A DNA stretch of 14,793 nt from Candidatus Tectimicrobiota bacterium (GTDB taxonomy: Bacteria; JACPSX01), in contig JACPSX010000126.1 in assembly GCA_016193065.1 (NCBI GenBank), positions 1-14,793 of the forward strand, read 5' to 3'. This document shows positions 13,263-14,793 of the stretch, piece by piece (position 1 is the stretch's first letter; the number at the start of each line of letters is the position of its first letter). The position numbers were made by a program, and so were the translations under genes. Below the pieces are notes generated by a model. It ran no database searches, was not told the origin of the DNA, and was given only the letters and a program-made list of their open reading frames with translations.

Positions 13263-13278
13263 CTGGAATTCACTGCAG
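13263..13278 (+). promoter_or_regulatory. LexA-like half-site pair upstream of uvrA
   Basis: CTG, ten bases, CAG (CTGGAATTCACTGCAG) matches the CTG-N10-CAG skeleton of the gammaproteobacterial SOS box, but the inner bases are not the TGT...ACA of the consensus. It lies about 145 nt before uvrA and 65 nt upstream of the candidate -35. A chance match is quite possible. Confidence 0.2.
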
Positions 13279-13293
13279 AAAATCGAGGGGAGG

Positions 13294-13330
13294 CCGGGGC
13301 AGAGGACCGGGCCCGGCCCACCGGCCCCGG
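13294..13330. repeat. GC-rich inverted repeat upstream of the uvrA promoter
   Basis: CCGGGGC (13294-13300) pairs with GCCCCGG (13324-13330), and the loop contains the perfect palindrome CCGGGCCCGG (13307-13316). It lies between divergent genes, so it is not a terminator for either. It may be a cruciform-prone spacer or a binding site. Confidence 0.35.
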
Positions 13331-13342
13331 ACAGAAATTGTC

Positions 13343-13370
13343 TTTACTCGGGTTTGACCTGAGATACAAT
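13343..13370 (+). promoter_or_regulatory. Candidate sigma70 promoter of uvrA
   Basis: TTTACT (13343-13348, 4/6) and TACAAT (13365-13370, 5/6) are 16 nt apart in the only AT-rich part of the 279-nt gap 13144-13422. The start would be near 13377, giving a leader of about 46 nt. The rest of the gap holds a pyrimidine-rich run (13163-13193) and the GC-rich inverted repeat; no gene was seen. Confidence 0.5.
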
Positions 13371-13422
13371 AAAAAAATTGGCAAGGTTTTCCCGCTCGCG
13401 AGCCGGGAAGGAGTCCAGTTCC

Positions 13423-14793
13423 ATGGCGCCCCCCAGCAAATCCATCATTATAAAGGGAGCCAGGCAGCACAACTTAAAGAACCTGGATCTGGAAATCCCC
13501 CGGGACCGTCTCGTGGTCATCACGGGGCTCAGCGGTTCCGGGAAATCCTCCCTGGCCTTCGACACCCTGTACGCGGAAGGACAGCGACGCTATGTGGAAT
13601 CCCTCTCCACGTATGCCCGCCAGTTTCTGGAGCAAATGGACAAGCCCGATGTGGAATTCATCACGGGGCTTTCTCCTGCCATTGCCATCGAACAGCGCAC
13701 GACAAGCCACAACCCGCGCTCCACGGTCGGAACCGTCACCGAGGTCTACGACTATCTGCGCCTTCTTTACGGCCGCACCGGCCGCCCTCACTGCTGCCGG
13801 TGCGGCAAGCCAATCAGCGCTCAAACGGTGCAGAACATCGTGGACCGGCTCCTGGCTCTGCCCGCGGGCACCGCAGTCCACCTCCTGGCCCCTGTGGTCC
13901 GGGACCGCAAGGGGGAATTCCGGCGGGAAATCGAGGAGATGGTGCGCCGGGGATTCGTCCGGGCTCGAATTGACGGCACCGTGCGCGACCTTTCAGCAGC
14001 CATTGTCTTGCCCAAGAACAGGAAACATTCCATCGAGGTCGTGGTTGACCGGATCTTTCTCAAAGAGGGGGTTGCCGGCCGCCTGGCGGATTCCGTGGAG
14101 CTGGCACTCAAGGTGGGGGATGGACTGCTCCTCGTATCGACTCTGGGAGCCGGGGGGGAGGAAGAGGAGTTCTTGTGCAGCGAGAAGATGGCCTGCCTGG
14201 ATTGCGGGATCAGCGTCCCGGAACTGTCCCCCCGCATGTTTTCTTTCAACAGCCCCCACGGCGCCTGCCCCCAGTGCGGGGGTCTCGGCAGCCGGCGGGT
14301 GATTGACCCGGACTCCGTGATCTCCGATCCGCGCCTCACCTTACGGCAGGGCGCCATCGCGCCCTGGGCAAAGAAGAGTTCGCTGGCGTTTCATCAGAGT
14401 CTGGCCGCAGTGGCCGATCACTATGGGTTTGACTTAAACGTTCCGTTTGGTGAACTGGACGAGCGTGCTCGCAGACTCCTGCTCTACGGTTCCGGAGGAG
14501 AGAAAGTCCGCTTCTGGTACGAGCGGGGTGGAAGGCGCCACACGTACGAGAAGGAGTTCGAAGGGGTGATACCGGCCCTGGAGAGGCGCTACCGCGAGGC
14601 GGAGTCGACCGAGGATCGGGGAGAAATCGAGCGCTTCATGGGAGTGCGTCCTTGCGAGGCGTGCGGGGGGATGCGCCTGAGGCCCGAGAGCCTGGCCGTT
14701 ACCGTGGGAGGTCTCTCCATCGGGCAGATTTGCCGGCTTTCCCTGGCCGGGGCGCTGGAATTTTTCCAGGATGTTCCCATGACGGCCTTGGAA
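13423..14793 (+). CDS. uvrA: UvrABC excinuclease ABC-type ATPase subunit A, N-terminal part (runs off the right edge)
   Basis: UvrA is the damage-recognition ATPase of nucleotide excision repair and loads UvrB at lesions. The first 457 codons, about half of the usual 940, are present and open to the window edge with no frameshift. Residues 8-20 (IIIKGARQHNLKN) open the first ABC domain, with Walker A GLSGSGKS at 35-42 and DTLYAEGQRRYVESLS after it. The first zinc-binding CxxC is Cys124/Cys127 (HCCRCG), and later pairs are Cys258/Cys261 and Cys282/Cys285 (CPQCGGLG). RPCEACGGMRLRPESLAV starts at 409, before the first signature region. ATG 13423 has AAGGAG 9 nt upstream. It is divergent from the amidohydrolase gene and has a candidate promoter at 13343-13370. 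Confidence 0.97.
   Translation, partial: MAPPSKSIIIKGARQHNLKNLDLEIPRDRLVVITGLSGSGKSSLAFDTLYAEGQRRYVESLSTYARQFLEQMDKPDVEFITGLSPAIAIEQRTTSHNPRSTVGTVTEVYDYLRLLYGRTGRPHCCRCGKPISAQTVQNIVDRLLALPAGTAVHLLAPVVRDRKGEFRREIEEMVRRGFVRARIDGTVRDLSAAIVLPKNRKHSIEVVVDRIFLKEGVAGRLADSVELALKVGDGLLLVSTLGAGGEEEEFLCSEKMACLDCGISVPELSPRMFSFNSPHGACPQCGGLGSRRVIDPDSVISDPRLTLRQGAIAPWAKKSSLAFHQSLAAVADHYGFDLNVPFGELDERARRLLLYGSGGEKVRFWYERGGRRHTYEKEFEGVIPALERRYREAESTEDRGEIERFMGVRPCEACGGMRLRPESLAVTVGGLSIGQICRLSLAGALEFFQDVPMTALE

Noticed and set aside
13353-13359. TTTGACC as a -35 box for uvrA
   Set aside because: No -10-like hexamer lies 16-18 nt downstream; TTTACT with TACAAT is the better pair.
1-14793. CRISPR arrays, tRNA/rRNA genes, transposase genes, toxin-antitoxin or prophage genes
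   Set aside because: None were seen on either strand; no regularly spaced repeats, tRNA-like cloverleafs or recombinase motifs were found.

Overview
The window is a GC-rich bacterial chromosomal segment. Almost every gene lies on the minus strand, and uvrA at the right edge is the only convincing plus-strand gene. A Gram-negative-type organism is suggested by the lipoprotein-anchored sugar ABC transporter, the small D,D-carboxypeptidase and the compatible-solute genes. A deltaproteobacterial (Desulfobacterota-like) or similar lineage would fit, but the sequence alone does not prove it.

Left edge (1-760): the first 120 codons of malto-oligosyltrehalose trehalohydrolase (treZ) run off the window. 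treZ is translationally coupled to a broken 3' end of glgB (branching enzyme). Upstream of the glgB remnant is a short plus-strand stretch that looks like the tail of an unrelated gene. 759-1649: a D-Ala-D-Ala carboxypeptidase with a TTG start, a clear RBS and a near-consensus promoter. 1763-2003: a non-coding block bounded by a 20-nt inverted repeat (19/20) and packed with consecutive hairpins. It is the most unusual feature here and may be a structured RNA or a MITE-like element.

2007-9657: one tightly packed minus-strand operon, transcribed right to left, in which all junctions overlap or are about 4 nt apart. It encodes a lipoprotein sugar-binding protein, two permeases, a MalK/UgpC-type ATPase, otsA and otsB (both damaged), a DUF5752-like protein with an internal duplication, and trehalose glycosyltransferring synthase TreT. 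The open frame 3238-5535 looks like one 765-residue protein. I read it as an accidental chimera: an otsA lacking its C-terminal half is joined in frame to otsB, otsB has a one-base frameshift, and the shifted frame runs into the separate DUF5752 gene. With OtsAB apparently lost and the transporter and TreT intact, the operon probably now serves trehalose (or related glucoside) uptake and reversible conversion to NDP-glucose plus glucose. The lesions could also be sequencing or assembly errors.

9771-11782: a two-gene unit with 2 nt between the genes. It encodes a GT-A glycosyltransferase of the glucosyl-3-phosphoglycerate/mannosylglycerate synthase type and an MscS-TM-repeat membrane protein, consistent with osmotic-stress physiology. 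11962-13143: an M20-family amidohydrolase. 13144-13422: a divergent intergenic region with a plausible uvrA promoter. 13423-14793: the intact N-terminal 457 codons of uvrA, open at the window edge. The genes from treZ to the glycosyltransferase share a compatible-solute and alpha-glucan theme.
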